Origin: Deltaproteobacteria bacterium
GTDB lineage: Bacteria > Desulfobacterota > Desulfobacteria > Desulfobacterales > SURF-15
Direction: 5' to 3'
Length of the DNA stretch: 14,202 nt
NCBI GenBank assembly: GCA_024644775.1
Contig: JAHEHB010000105.1
Coordinates: forward strand, 1 to 14,202
Positions 1-6,888 of this stretch are shown piece after piece (within the stretch, counting starts at the first letter, position 1; each line of letters opens with the position of its first letter). The notes beneath the pieces were generated by a model. It searched no databases. It saw only the letters and a program-made list of their open reading frames with translations, and was not told the origin of the DNA. Made by a program: the position numbers and the translations under genes.

Positions 1-139
1 CGCTCATTGTTCATTGCGGTGGTATACGTGCAAAATTCAGGTAATAAACTATTTTCACAGGACTGTCAAAGCGAAAGGATAATCGACTCCCCGCTGGATC
101 GGTCTCAAAAGCAGCTATTTAAAAAGAATCCTTTTGCCA

Positions 140-169
140 TTGACACGATTTTCTTATATCTGTTAATAT
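140..169 (+). promoter_or_regulatory. sigma-70-like promoter for the deacetylase gene
   Basis: A perfect TTGACA (140-145) is followed, 18 bases on, by TAATAT (164-169), which matches 4 of 6 bases of the -10 consensus; reading TTAATA gives a 17-base spacer but fewer matches. Transcription would start near 176, leaving a leader of about 60 bases before the TTG start at 239. This is a pattern match only. Confidence 0.4.
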
Positions 170-238
170 TGTGACTCAAGATAAAACAAAACCTGATTTT
201 GTTATCTCGTAAGCATCTGTTTTTACGTTAGGAAGACT

Positions 239-1396
239 TTGAATCCACCGGATGTTCAAACAACAGGCTCCCTCTTTGTATATTCAGAAGAGATGAGTTT
301 TTTTGATTTTGGTCCTGACCACCCCTTCAGACCGGAGAGGGCCTCCAAGACTTATGAACTTTGTACGCGCTACGGTGTCATGGGGCATCCCTGGATGAAA
401 ATTCTCAAACCGGAGCACTTGGACGCTTCCCTCCTCACCCTTTTTCATGAATCGACATACCTTGAGTTCCTTAAAGAGGCAAGCCAAGGAAAATTTCACC
501 TCGAGATGCTTGAAAGGGGCTTGGGGACTGCAGATAACCCTATTCTACCGGGAATCTACGAGTGGTCTTTGCAAGCAGCGGGAGGCACTTATGAGGCGAT
601 GAGACAGCTCGCAGAGGGCCGCGCCCTCATTGCATTTAATCCGTTAGGAGGGCTTCACCATGCGATGCCGGGACAAGCCGAGGGTTTCTGTTATGTCAAT
701 GATATCGCAGTCACTATAAAAGACGCCTTGCGAAGATCACCCCATTTAAAAATTAGCTATATCGATCTCGATGCCCATCATGGAAATGGTGTTCAGAGCG
801 CATTTTATGAAGAACCCAGGGTTCTTTTTTTGTCCCTGCACGAGACTGGAAGATCCCTCTACCCCGGGTCGGGGAACGAGACGGAAGTTGGAGAAGGGGA
901 AGCTAAAGGCTTTACAGTTAATGTTCCCCTTGAACCGGGAACAGACGATGACGTTTACGCTTATGTCTTTGACGAGGTGGTCCCTCCACTGGTCAAATCC
1001 TTTTCACCGGATTTCATCGTGGCTGAGCTCGGAGCAGATACACTGGTATCTGATCCCCTGACACACCTGAAACTCACCAACAATGGTTATCAAAGGGCTG
1101 TTCGGGGAATCATGGACCTCTGCCCTCACATCCTCGGGTTAGGCGGGGGGGGCTACGACCTTTATCGGACGGCCCGATGCTGGACTTTGGCTTGGTCCAT
1201 ACTCAATCATATAGAGCCGACGGACCAATTTGCCGGCCTCGTGGGGGGGATGATGTTTGGGCCGGAAATGGAGGTTGGGAGTCTCTATGACCACCCTTAT
1301 GAAAGCAAGGGCGGCGTCAAGGAAAGGGCCTTTAAGGAAGCTCGCCGAGTGGTAGCTTACCTTCGGAAGAATGTCTTTCCGATCCATGGCGTATAA
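239..1396 (+). CDS. histone deacetylase family / AcuC-like deacetylase
   Basis: A 385-residue arginase-fold, zinc-dependent deacetylase of the class I HDAC/AcuC type. The signature blocks are in order: [10 protein letters not shown] (23-32), the paired catalytic histidines GGLHHAMPG (H140, H141), the first metal-binding block DLDAHHGNG (D178, H180), the GAD block with D267, and the GGGGY loop ending at Tyr306. All zinc ligands and catalytic residues are present and the length is normal, so this gene looks intact. In bacteria such proteins remove acyl groups from proteins (AcuC acts on acetyl-CoA synthetase) or from small amides; the substrate here cannot be read from sequence. The start is TTG at 239 with AGGAAG just upstream; an ATG at 293 would remove N-terminal residues that AcuC-type proteins normally have. 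It stands alone, convergent with the next gene. Confidence 0.93.
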   Translation: MNPPDVQTTGSLFVYSEEMSFFDFGPDHPFRPERASKTYELCTRYGVMGHPWMKILKPEHLDASLLTLFHESTYLEFLKEASQGKFHLEMLERGLGTADNPILPGIYEWSLQAAGGTYEAMRQLAEGRALIAFNPLGGLHHAMPGQAEGFCYVNDIAVTIKDALRRSPHLKISYIDLDAHHGNGVQSAFYEEPRVLFLSLHETGRSLYPGSGNETEVGEGEAKGFTVNVPLEPGTDDDVYAYVFDEVVPPLVKSFSPDFIVAELGADTLVSDPLTHLKLTNNGYQRAVRGIMDLCPHILGLGGGGYDLYRTARCWTLAWSILNHIEPTDQFAGLVGGMMFGPEMEVGSLYDHPYESKGGVKERAFKEARRVVAYLRKNVFPIHGV

Positions 1397-1501
1397 TGGC
1401 AGCCTTATTTTTTCTCCATGTTATAAAAGGTCGATCAAGAAAGTTGTGAGAGGCATTTAACTTTCCTCCTACAAAATAAGGCGAAAACCTGATATGTTTT
1501 T

Positions 1502-1771
1502 TTATTCTTTACAGAAATTGATCTTGGAAAACTGCTTATTGTTTTTTAAGGTGTTTTCAATAACAATATCCGCGTCGTCGCTATTTGTGACACTCAAATA
1601 GATTGTGATTCTTGCCATCGAATTACAACTTTTTATCCATTGCCCAATTCCCGCACTTTTCAACGCGTCATCCAGGCACATTGACAGATCTTCGCAAAAC
1701 CTTAAGCGTTGATGTCTATTGAACCCTGTGCTCGATAGGTCAAAATCAATGGTGACGTTTTTCATCAACAA
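1502..1771 (-). CDS. small hypothetical protein
   Basis: An 89-residue product that I do not recognise. It starts with TTG-TTG-ATG in a row (1771 to 1763); GAGGG lies 5 to 11 bases upstream depending on which start is used, so translation probably begins at one of the first two codons. The sequence alternates beta-like stretches (VTIDFDLS near the start, ARITIYLSV around 53-61) with a cysteine-containing helix, which would suit a small alpha/beta domain. It lies 42 bases downstream of the Gly-rich zinc-ribbon gene on the same strand, so the two are probably co-transcribed. It ends convergently with the deacetylase gene. Confidence 0.5.
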   Translation of the reverse strand: MLMKNVTIDFDLSSTGFNRHQRLRFCEDLSMCLDDALKSAGIGQWIKSCNSMARITIYLSVTNSDDADIVIENTLKNNKQFSKINFCKE

Positions 1772-1813
1772 GATTGCCCTCGATGATTGGGCGTCGTAAA
1801 TGAAGCATCCGGT

Positions 1814-2035
1814 TCAAATTCGTGTCAGGGGATTTCCACATTTGGGACATCGCTGCTGATAACAGGGCACACCCGCCTGGTGAGCTGTTTTCTCCCCACA
1901 TGCAGGGCATACACAGTATCCACCGGGACCGGCTCTAAAGCCACCACCACGGCCCTTTCCTCCGCTACCTGGTCCCATACCCCTACCGGTTCCCGAACCT
2001 TGTCCACTAGGACCCGTTCCGTCTTTTCTTGGCAT
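1814..2035 (-). CDS. Gly-rich small zinc-ribbon protein (DUF5320-like N-terminus)
   Basis: A 73-residue protein. The N-terminus has the MPRxDGTGPxGxG pattern followed by a long Gly/Arg-rich stretch, as in the DUF5320-type proteins often encoded beside NifX/NifB-like iron-molybdenum cofactor proteins in anaerobes. The C-terminal third carries CPACG, a further Cys in GVPCYQQ and CPKCG, a likely zinc ribbon or metal site. I chose the ATG at 2035 because AGAGGTG sits 6 to 7 bases upstream; a GTG nine bases earlier overlaps that ribosome binding site. The function is unknown; a role in metal-cluster handling is inferred from its usual partners, one of which lies about 5 kb away at 7381-7785. A sigma-54-like promoter is upstream. 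Confidence 0.8.
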   Translation of the reverse strand: MPRKDGTGPSGQGSGTGRGMGPGSGGKGRGGGFRAGPGGYCVCPACGEKTAHQAGVPCYQQRCPKCGNPLTRI

Positions 2036-2128
2036 TTTATTCACCTCTCATAAGTTTTTATTCCATATCTCCTATTCGGCTTTCTTCATTTTTGTTTTTT
2101 AGATACGTGCTCCTTTTTTATATGAAAC

Positions 2129-2144
2129 AGCATTAACTATGCCA
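2129..2144 (-). promoter_or_regulatory. sigma-54-type -24/-12 promoter
   Basis: On the minus strand the site reads TGGCATAGTTAATGCT: TGGCA at -24, exact GG-N10-GC spacing and TGCT at -12. It points to the Gly-rich zinc-ribbon gene, whose start is about 95 bases downstream. The sigma-54 activator gene lies next door on the other side. Promoter activity is an inference. Confidence 0.5.
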
Positions 2145-2273
2145 TAAAATTATGCTCCCCATAATACATGATTATTCAACTAGTTATATTGTAGAAAACT
2201 GATTGGGAGGCATTTAAACTAGAGTAATTTCGCAAAACTTCTAAAAAAATATAGAAAAATTTCTAAATTGGCG

Positions 2274-2288
2274 TAACTCTCCGAGTTA
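2274..2288. repeat. inverted repeat, possible activator-binding site
   Basis: TAACTC, a 3-base spacer, then GAGTTA: a perfect 6-base inverted repeat. It lies about 130 bases upstream of the -24/-12 site at 2129-2144, a distance typical of sigma-54 enhancer sites. That it is an operator is a guess from position and symmetry. Confidence 0.3.
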
Positions 2289-2339
2289 TTCTCAAATGCT
2301 AATGTAGTTAACTATTTGAATTAAAGAATAATTTCTACA

Positions 2340-2355
2340 TGGCATAATTTGTGCC
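2340..2355 (+). promoter_or_regulatory. sigma-54-like site, nearly palindromic
   Basis: The plus strand reads TGGCATAATTTGTGCC and has GG-N10-GC spacing. The minus strand of the same segment reads GGCACAAATTATGCC and also fits the sigma-54 pattern with the same spacing. It could drive the activator gene at 2520 (leader about 150 bases) or act leftward. The -12 part is imperfect on both strands. Confidence 0.35.
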
Positions 2356-2519
2356 GCCCTTAAAAAATGAGAAGTACAATCTGTTTATTTCCTTCTGATG
2401 AAACGGGCCTGTTAAATAAGTCAGCCCATAATTGTCCCGGAAAGAAGCATGCCAGCAGAGAGCTATAAATAAGCAATAAATATCAGCGCCTAGTATTTTG
2501 CTAGCATAGAGCCTCAGCA

Positions 2520-3614
2520 ATGAAACAAAAACATCACGCGATTCAACAACATTATCAAATCATCTTGGACAGTATCGCAGATGGTGTATTTACGATTGGA
2601 TTAGACTGGAAAATTATTGAGATTGTCGTTAGTTTCAGGGATTTGACGGTTGTCCATAATCTTCAGAAGGAGCTTCAAAAAAAGCATACGTTTGATGATA
2701 TCGTGAGCAAGAGCGACAAAATGTTCAGGCTCTTTTCCATTCTTCCACGAATTGCTGAAAGCGACAGTACCGTATTAATTGAAGGGCCAAGCGGAACTGG
2801 AAAAGAACTGGTTGCCAGAGCGATTCACAATCACAGCAACCGGAAAAAGGGGCCGTTTGTGGCTGTAAACTGCGGGGCGCTACCCGACACGCTCATCGAA
2901 TCGGAACTTTTCGGCTATGAAGCCGGTGCCTTTACCGATGCCAAGAAAGACAAACCCGGACGATTTGCCTTGGCCCAAGACAGCACGATTTTTCTAGATG
3001 AGATTGGAGACATCTCACCGGCGGTGCAGGTTCGGCTGCTGAGGGTCCTGGAAGACGAAACATATGAACCTCTGGGATCCACCAAAACCCGCAAGACCAA
3101 TGCCAGAGTGATTGCGGCAACCCATCATAATCTGGACGCGTTGGTTCAAGAAGGCAATTTCAGGGAAGATTTATACTTTCGCATCAATGTAATAAAATTA
3201 TCCCTTCCCCCGCTGTCCGAACGAAAAGAAGATATTCCTCTGCTAGCGGAACATTTTATAGAGCGTTTTAACCTTATGAAGCACCGGAATTTACAGGGCC
3301 TTAACTTAGAGGCTATGGCTGCTTTTATGCCGTATGACTGGCCGGGAAACGCCAGAGAACTTGAAAATGCCATCGAACACGCCTTCGTGCTGAGCCGGGA
3401 AGAACTGATCGGTCTGCAATACTTACTCGAGCATATTTTCCCGAATGACGGATCACAATCGGTAACTGATGGACAAACGCTAAAAGAAATTGAAAAACGC
3501 ACAATTCGGCAAGCCCTTGAAAGAAACCACTGGAAAAGGATGGTGACAGCTCGAGAGCTTGGGATCGACAAAAATACCCTTCGGCGCAAAATGAAACGGC
3601 TGAGAATCCAATAG
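2520..3614 (+). CDS. sigma-54 enhancer-binding regulator with shortened PAS domain
   Basis: A 364-residue AAA+ activator of sigma-54 RNA polymerase. It shows Walker A GPSGTGKE (89-96), the sigma-54-contacting loop as GAFTDA (136-141) where classical members have GAFTGA, Walker B IFLDEIGD (157-164), the NARE motif (277-280) and a C-terminal Fis-type helix-turn-helix (about 322-362). The N-terminus starts like a PAS sensor (ILDSIADGVFTIGLDW) but passes at about residues 30-36 straight to SFRDLTVVHNL, which normally ends the PAS domain. About 70 PAS residues, the ligand-binding core, are therefore missing in frame. The AAA+ and DNA-binding parts are complete, so it might still bind DNA and activate, perhaps without its signal. 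The start ATG has only a weak ribosome binding site. A YkgJ-type gene follows after 105 bases. Confidence 0.93.
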   Translation: MKQKHHAIQQHYQIILDSIADGVFTIGLDWKIIEIVVSFRDLTVVHNLQKELQKKHTFDDIVSKSDKMFRLFSILPRIAESDSTVLIEGPSGTGKELVARAIHNHSNRKKGPFVAVNCGALPDTLIESELFGYEAGAFTDAKKDKPGRFALAQDSTIFLDEIGDISPAVQVRLLRVLEDETYEPLGSTKTRKTNARVIAATHHNLDALVQEGNFREDLYFRINVIKLSLPPLSERKEDIPLLAEHFIERFNLMKHRNLQGLNLEAMAAFMPYDWPGNARELENAIEHAFVLSREELIGLQYLLEHIFPNDGSQSVTDGQTLKEIEKRTIRQALERNHWKRMVTARELGIDKNTLRRKMKRLRIQ

Positions 3615-3629
3615 ACGGCATCTCCTGTA

Positions 3630-3685
3630 ATTGAATCCTCAAAAGCAGAAGTGGATAGGATTATTACTGATGGGTACGATTCAAT
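3630..3685. repeat. spaced inverted repeat between regulator and YkgJ gene
   Basis: ATTGAATC at 3630-3637 is exactly mirrored by GATTCAAT at 3678-3685, 40 bases apart. It could form a long-loop hairpin between the two genes or be a pair of half-sites. No T-run follows it, so it is not a clear terminator. Confidence 0.25.
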
Positions 3686-3719
3686 GCTGTGCATTTAAAT
3701 AAAAAGAAAGGACTCAGAT

Positions 3720-4244
3720 ATGAAAAACAAACGCAGGAAACCGAAAATGCAAGAATTGACCGTGCTAAGACCGGAGGACAGCTTCCGGTTCGCCGGCCAT
3801 GATGGCCTTGATTGCTTTACCCGGTGTTGCCACGATATCACGATCTTTCTCACACCCTATGATATCCTTCGGCTAAAAAAAGCCCTTGACATATCATCAG
3901 AAGCATTTTTGCGAAACTATACCGCCACCCTTGTCGGTGACACAGGTCTTCCTGTCGTTATGTTGAAAATACGCCAGGATGCAGTAAAAAGCTGTCCGTT
4001 TGTTACCCCCCAGGGATGCACGGTTTATTCGAACCGCCCATGGTCTTGCCGTATCTATCCACTGCAGCCTGAAAGCACTCAAAAAACCGAAAAGGCGGAT
4101 ACGGAATACTATTCTGTCATGGACGTTCCGTTTTGTTTGGGGTTTTTTGAAGATACCATTTCTACAGTTGCAGAGTGGCGAAAGGAGCAAGGGATTCCTA
4201 TTTATAAAGAAAGGAGAAAAAATGACCCAAATGATAGAAAATAG
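3720..4244 (+). CDS. YkgJ-type cysteine-cluster protein, probably C-terminally shortened
   Basis: A 174-residue protein of the YkgJ/Fe-S oxidoreductase-like cysteine-cluster family, thought to bind a metal or Fe-S centre. Visible parts are CFTRCC (32-37), the LTPYDILRLKKAL stretch (45-56), CPFVTPQGCTVY (92-103), RPWSCRIYPL (106-115) and Cys139. Where relatives have another cysteine just before CFTRCC, this one has FAGHDG, so one ligand may be missing. Relatives I know continue well past the GIPIYKE-like segment; here the frame runs instead into a basic tail that overlaps the next gene's ribosome binding site and start, which suggests the original C-terminus was lost. AAAGGA eight bases before the ATG supports the start. 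It probably belongs to one transcript with the upstream regulator. Confidence 0.85.
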   Translation: MKNKRRKPKMQELTVLRPEDSFRFAGHDGLDCFTRCCHDITIFLTPYDILRLKKALDISSEAFLRNYTATLVGDTGLPVVMLKIRQDAVKSCPFVTPQGCTVYSNRPWSCRIYPLQPESTQKTEKADTEYYSVMDVPFCLGFFEDTISTVAEWRKEQGIPIYKERRKNDPNDRK

Positions 4245-4482
4245 AGATAAACACCGAGACTTTTACAAAGCGACCCTGGAAAATGGCTCTCTGCTCATGA
4301 CCCCCCATTGTGCCTGCGGAAATGCGCTGAACGAAGACGATTTCTGCGAAAAATGCGATAGACAGTGCCATTGTTATCACATTGTTTGTGACACGCCGGA
4401 CACATTGGAACTGGTTCAAAGATACATCCGGGAATCCCCTAAATTCGCTATATATACGGCATTTCTTCCAAGACAAAAATAA
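4222..4482 (+). CDS. small Cys-rich zinc-binding protein
   Basis: An 86-residue protein with seven cysteines: CAC (30-32), CEKC (42-45), CHC (49-51) and Cys56, consistent with a zinc-ribbon-like metal site, followed by a helix (LELVQRYIRESPKF). A strong AAGGAG lies five bases before the ATG. The gene overlaps the end of the YkgJ-type gene by 23 bases in another frame, so it is the last gene of that plus-strand unit. The specific role is unknown; I recognise the type only as a small protein of sulfate reducers. Confidence 0.75.
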   Translation: MTQMIENRDKHRDFYKATLENGSLLMTPHCACGNALNEDDFCEKCDRQCHCYHIVCDTPDTLELVQRYIRESPKFAIYTAFLPRQK

Positions 4483-4499
4483 TAATACCCTTGATCCAA

Positions 4500-4559
4500 G
4501 CTAAGGTAGGTATCTGTTATTGGGCATTGAGCATCGCTCAATACGGGTTCTATCTTAGC
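4500..4559. terminator. two-part hairpin between convergent units
   Basis: A perfect 7-base stem ATTGAGC (4526-4532) / GCTCAAT (4536-4542) with a 3-base loop sits inside an outer 10-base stem, 4500-4509 with 4550-4559, that contains one G-T pair. It lies 18 bases past the end of the plus-strand genes and just beyond the end of the minus-strand unit, so it may stop transcription from both sides. It lacks a clear T-run, so intrinsic termination is not certain. Confidence 0.45.
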
Positions 4560-4604
4560 GTTTGTACGATTGATCATGCATCTTCCGATTGGAGGCGAAT
4601 CGAT

Positions 4605-4856
4605 TTAATTAGGTGGCAGCTCTTTGCCGCAATGTTTGCAAACCCTTAGCCCGCTTCTTTATTATTTCTGCGCAAAAAGGGCATTCCCGGGTATAATGAA
4701 GCATACAAACAGATAGGGGGCGCCCCAGCCCGAACCCTCTTCAAAGGAAATTTGAGGGACCTCCCATAGGCTCATCTCCACACCGCAGTGAGGGCATCTG
4801 GGTTTTTCTTGAGAAAGAACCTGCTGTAGAACTTCTTCTTTTGTTTCAAAGGTCAT
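4605..4856 (-). pseudogene. broken zinc-ribbon gene, apparent fusion with frameshifts
   Basis: The reading frame from the ATG at 4856 (AAGGA seven bases upstream) gives 64 residues: a start like known CPHCGVEMSLWEVP zinc-ribbon proteins (Cys21, Cys24, Cys52), then an unrelated tail from about residue 53 to the stop at 4662. A second frame from 4704 encodes RECPFCAEIIKKRAK, and after one extra G at 4644 a third frame continues VCKHCGKELPPN to a stop at 4605. With that base removed, the second and third frames would make a neat CxxC/CxxC zinc ribbon. The simplest reading is that the 5' part of one zinc-ribbon gene was joined to the 3' part of another, plus a single-base error or mutation. It is the last gene of the minus-strand apr unit. 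Confidence 0.6.
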
Positions 4857-4901
4857 TCGATATCCTTATCGACCGGGCAATCGATTATGAAAAGGTATCG
4901 A

Positions 4902-5180
4902 CTATACTTTTTCGAAAAATTCCATGCAAGCTGTGGCAAATCCGGCTGTATATGCCTGAAAATCGAACGATGGCGCTCCGAGATAGGTGTTTAGGATTTC
5001 AGCGCGAAAAATGTCCCAATTGTAAAGAATCCCCCTGGCCCGATAAATGGCTGCCAGTTCATCATAATCGGCCGCTTCCGAGGCAAACCGACGCCCGTTT
5101 TGATTACCTTCACGATACCATTTTGATTGCTCAGTCTTCGCCGAAGGCTTCTTTTTTTCAGTTTGATGTAAACCCATCAT
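4902..5180 (-). CDS. hypothetical protein
   Basis: A product of about 92 residues that I do not recognise. It is hydrophilic and Lys-rich at the start (TEKKKPSAKTEQSKW), then helical and aromatic (DELAAIYRARGILYNWDIF, later AYTAGFATACMEFF). No motif is evident. The start is uncertain: two consecutive ATGs lie at 5180 and 5177 with GGA about nine bases upstream, while a TTG at 5231 would extend it by 17 residues and overlap the end of the preceding gene. It lies between another unknown gene and the broken zinc-ribbon gene on the same strand, so it is probably co-transcribed from the apr unit. Confidence 0.5.
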   Translation of the reverse strand: MMGLHQTEKKKPSAKTEQSKWYREGNQNGRRFASEAADYDELAAIYRARGILYNWDIFRAEILNTYLGAPSFDFQAYTAGFATACMEFFEKV

Positions 5181-5215
5181 ACATTTGTATCCGTAAAAGG
5201 GTATGTGTTTTAAAT

Positions 5216-5578
5216 TCAACAAATGCCCCAATGTGTCTCAGGATATGCCCGGAATGAGAACTGTTCGAGGTTCCGAAAGTCAATAGGATTCAGTTCATGA
5301 ATGCCCTCTTTATCGAATTTTAATAGCCGGTAGGATTCGATCTCTTCTTGTTGCGCGACAATTTGATCGCACATAGCGACAAGATCCGGCACGGCCGCAA
5401 GATGAGTCTCAACGGTCGCCCGAGCGCGGGCGAGTTCCGGCTTATCCGGATCTTTCTGAAATCCTGCTAAAATGGTCTCTGTCTTGACGGTTTCGCCGAA
5501 CACGTGAACCATAAAGACGCCGACATATATTTCCGTAACCCGATCAATCGGGTTTTTGCTTTTGTTGGGATGTATCAT
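5216..5578 (-). CDS. hypothetical protein downstream of aprA
   Basis: A 120-residue protein that I do not recognise. The ATG at 5578 has GAAAGGAG nine bases upstream, so I prefer it to a longer frame reaching 5749 that would read through a strong stem-loop. The N-terminus is hydrophilic (HPNKSKNP), followed by a short hydrophobic segment (YVGVFMVHVFG) and a long helical region with AxxxLAAVPDLVAMCDQIVAQQEEIESYRLLKF spread over about residues 57-90, which suggests a helical bundle or coiled coil. It follows aprA on the same strand after 242 bases. In sulfate reducers aprBA is often followed by qmoABC; this product does not resemble a Qmo subunit. Confidence 0.65.
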   Translation of the reverse strand: MIHPNKSKNPIDRVTEIYVGVFMVHVFGETVKTETILAGFQKDPDKPELARARATVETHLAAVPDLVAMCDQIVAQQEEIESYRLLKFDKEGIHELNPIDFRNLEQFSFRAYPETHWGIC

Positions 5579-5626
5579 CGGGTATGCTCCTTTCAAGTAT
5601 TTAAATAATTCCCCTTGGCGGTTTGA

Positions 5627-5663
5627 GGCAGCCACACAAGGTGACGGGGCTTGTGCGGCTGCC
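5627..5663 (-). ncRNA. strong stem-loop in the aprA 3' intercistronic region
   Basis: A 14-base stem, GGCAGCCACACAAG (5627-5640) against 5650-5663, closes a 9-base loop. The only imperfect position is a G-U pair in RNA from the minus strand but an A-C mismatch in plus-strand RNA, which suggests the structure acts in the apr transcript. No T-run follows it, and another gene begins about 50 bases downstream. An RNA-processing or mRNA-stabilising element is more likely than a full terminator. I use the ncRNA type for lack of a better one. Confidence 0.55.
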
Positions 5664-5820
5664 CGGAGGATGACTGCTATGGCATTACGCAGATCATCTC
5701 TATCGAGTGGAAAGCAACCGAGACCCAACGACTCCCCTTTTGGAAGCAATCACGAATTTTTCTTTCACAAATCGGCCCTGGCTTGGAAAGTACCCTTGAT
5801 CGGAGTTTAACGGCGGCACC

Positions 5821-6885
5821 TTACATGCCAACGACTTTTTTAATATCCACCAACTTTCGCTTGGGCCTTGTTAATAATTTGAATTCATCCTTTTCTTCAT
5901 CGTATATGGAATTTACAAAAACATCCCCCCATTTTTCCTCATCTAACTTTGGAAAATCCGTCCGATAGTAATACCCGGGCCATCGGGTCTCCTCCCGAAA
6001 CAATTTGTGACGGGTATGGGCCTCGGCAATCTGGACCCGGTGAATATTCTCCCAGCACCGCAACAGCTCATGGAGGTTACGTGCCGCAAGTTTGGACAGA
6101 TCCTCCTTAAGGAGCTTTAACAGATCAAGGGCGATGTTAAGGGTTGTTGCACTGCAATTATACTGGGATCCCCAGCCGGCAACGTATTCATCCATTATCT
6201 TGTTAAGGCGGAACATGGCCATTTTGGGGGTGAAAAAATTTGGATTGACCTCTTCCACCGGCAGATCATATTTCTTTTTCACTGTTCCCAGAGTCGTATA
6301 TTTTGAATGTTCTTCATAGAGTTTGAATGGCGCCACAATGTCTTGCTTGAGTATTTCTACCGCACCCGGATCAATCTCCGGCATTTCAGCATTTTCCAGA
6401 CAGAACTTAACCGCCGACTTACCAGCAATGCGTCCTTCCGTAAAAGATCCCGAAGAAAACTTGTGACTCGAGTTGGCCACCCCGTCACCGGCTGTAAATA
6501 GGCCCTTTATCGTGGTCATTCGATTATACCCCCAGAAATATTCACTCTTGGATTCTTCGGTCTGTAGATCTTCAGGACGACTGGTCCAGGCTCCGGAAGC
6601 CCCGGAATGAGAGCCAATGAAATACGGCTCGGAGGGCATGATTTCGGAAGGCCCCTGTTCAGGAAATACATCCTTTGACGCCCAAAGAATCGCCTGACTG
6701 ATGGCGGATAGTCCCATGGCCACAGCGCCGCTGCGTTCCATGGCCGCCTTGTCCACAACGGTAACTTTTATATTGTTTTCTTTTGCCCAATGGGCAACCT
6801 CCACGCACGCACCGCATCCAGCCATTCCCGGGCCTATGGCCAAAAGATCGGTTGTTACTTCAACCGTTTCAAAATCTTGCATCAT
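5821..6885 (-). CDS. aprA: APS reductase alpha subunit AprA with large internal deletion
   Basis: Adenylylsulfate reductase alpha subunit, the FAD-containing partner of AprB, which normally reduces APS to AMP and sulfite in the cytoplasm. The family is about 640-660 residues long; this frame is 354. Residues 1-63 match the N-terminal FAD-binding segment (GPGMAGCG at 18-25, where GGGMAGCG is usual; DKAAMERSGAVAMGLSAI at 45-62). The chain then jumps to SQAILWAS, which in intact AprA lies near residue 380-400, and continues normally with SEIMPSEPYFIGSHSG (80-95), SSHKFSSGS (139-147) and LHELLRCWENIHR (271-283) to the C-terminus. About 300 residues, including much of the substrate and flavin domain, are missing without loss of frame, so activity is not expected. 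The ribosome binding site GGGAGG overlaps the aprB stop. Confidence 0.93.
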   Translation of the reverse strand: MMQDFETVEVTTDLLAIGPGMAGCGACVEVAHWAKENNIKVTVVDKAAMERSGAVAMGLSAISQAILWASKDVFPEQGPSEIMPSEPYFIGSHSGASGAWTSRPEDLQTEESKSEYFWGYNRMTTIKGLFTAGDGVANSSHKFSSGSFTEGRIAGKSAVKFCLENAEMPEIDPGAVEILKQDIVAPFKLYEEHSKYTTLGTVKKKYDLPVEEVNPNFFTPKMAMFRLNKIMDEYVAGWGSQYNCSATTLNIALDLLKLLKEDLSKLAARNLHELLRCWENIHRVQIAEAHTRHKLFREETRWPGYYYRTDFPKLDEEKWGDVFVNSIYDEEKDEFKLLTRPKRKLVDIKKVVGM

Positions 6886-6888
6886 GCC

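Larger units (their letters stand above)
2036..2519. other. divergent AT-rich intergenic control region
   Basis: A 484-base gap between the divergent zinc-ribbon and sigma-54-activator genes. It is AT-rich and has no convincing coding frame. It holds the sigma-54-like site at 2129-2144, the inverted repeat at 2274-2288 and the palindromic sigma-54-like site at 2340-2355, each listed separately. Confidence 0.5.

Noticed and set aside
1..173. Open plus-strand frame at the left edge, possibly the end of a gene
   Set aside because: 57 open codons with no recognisable motif, and it overlaps the likely promoter at 140-169; chance openness is likely.
3146..3694. 182-codon minus-strand frame opposite the sigma-54 activator
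   Set aside because: It is antisense to clear AAA+ and helix-turn-helix coding sequence, Ser-rich, and has no ribosome binding site.
4500..4559. Integron attC site or transposon end
   Set aside because: Stem symmetry is suggestive, but the GTTRRRY and RYYYAAC core sites of attC are absent and there is no integrase or cassette array.
5579..5749. N-terminal extension of the 5216-5578 gene
   Set aside because: The extension would translate the stem-loop at 5627-5663, whereas the ATG at 5578 has a clear GAAAGGAG.
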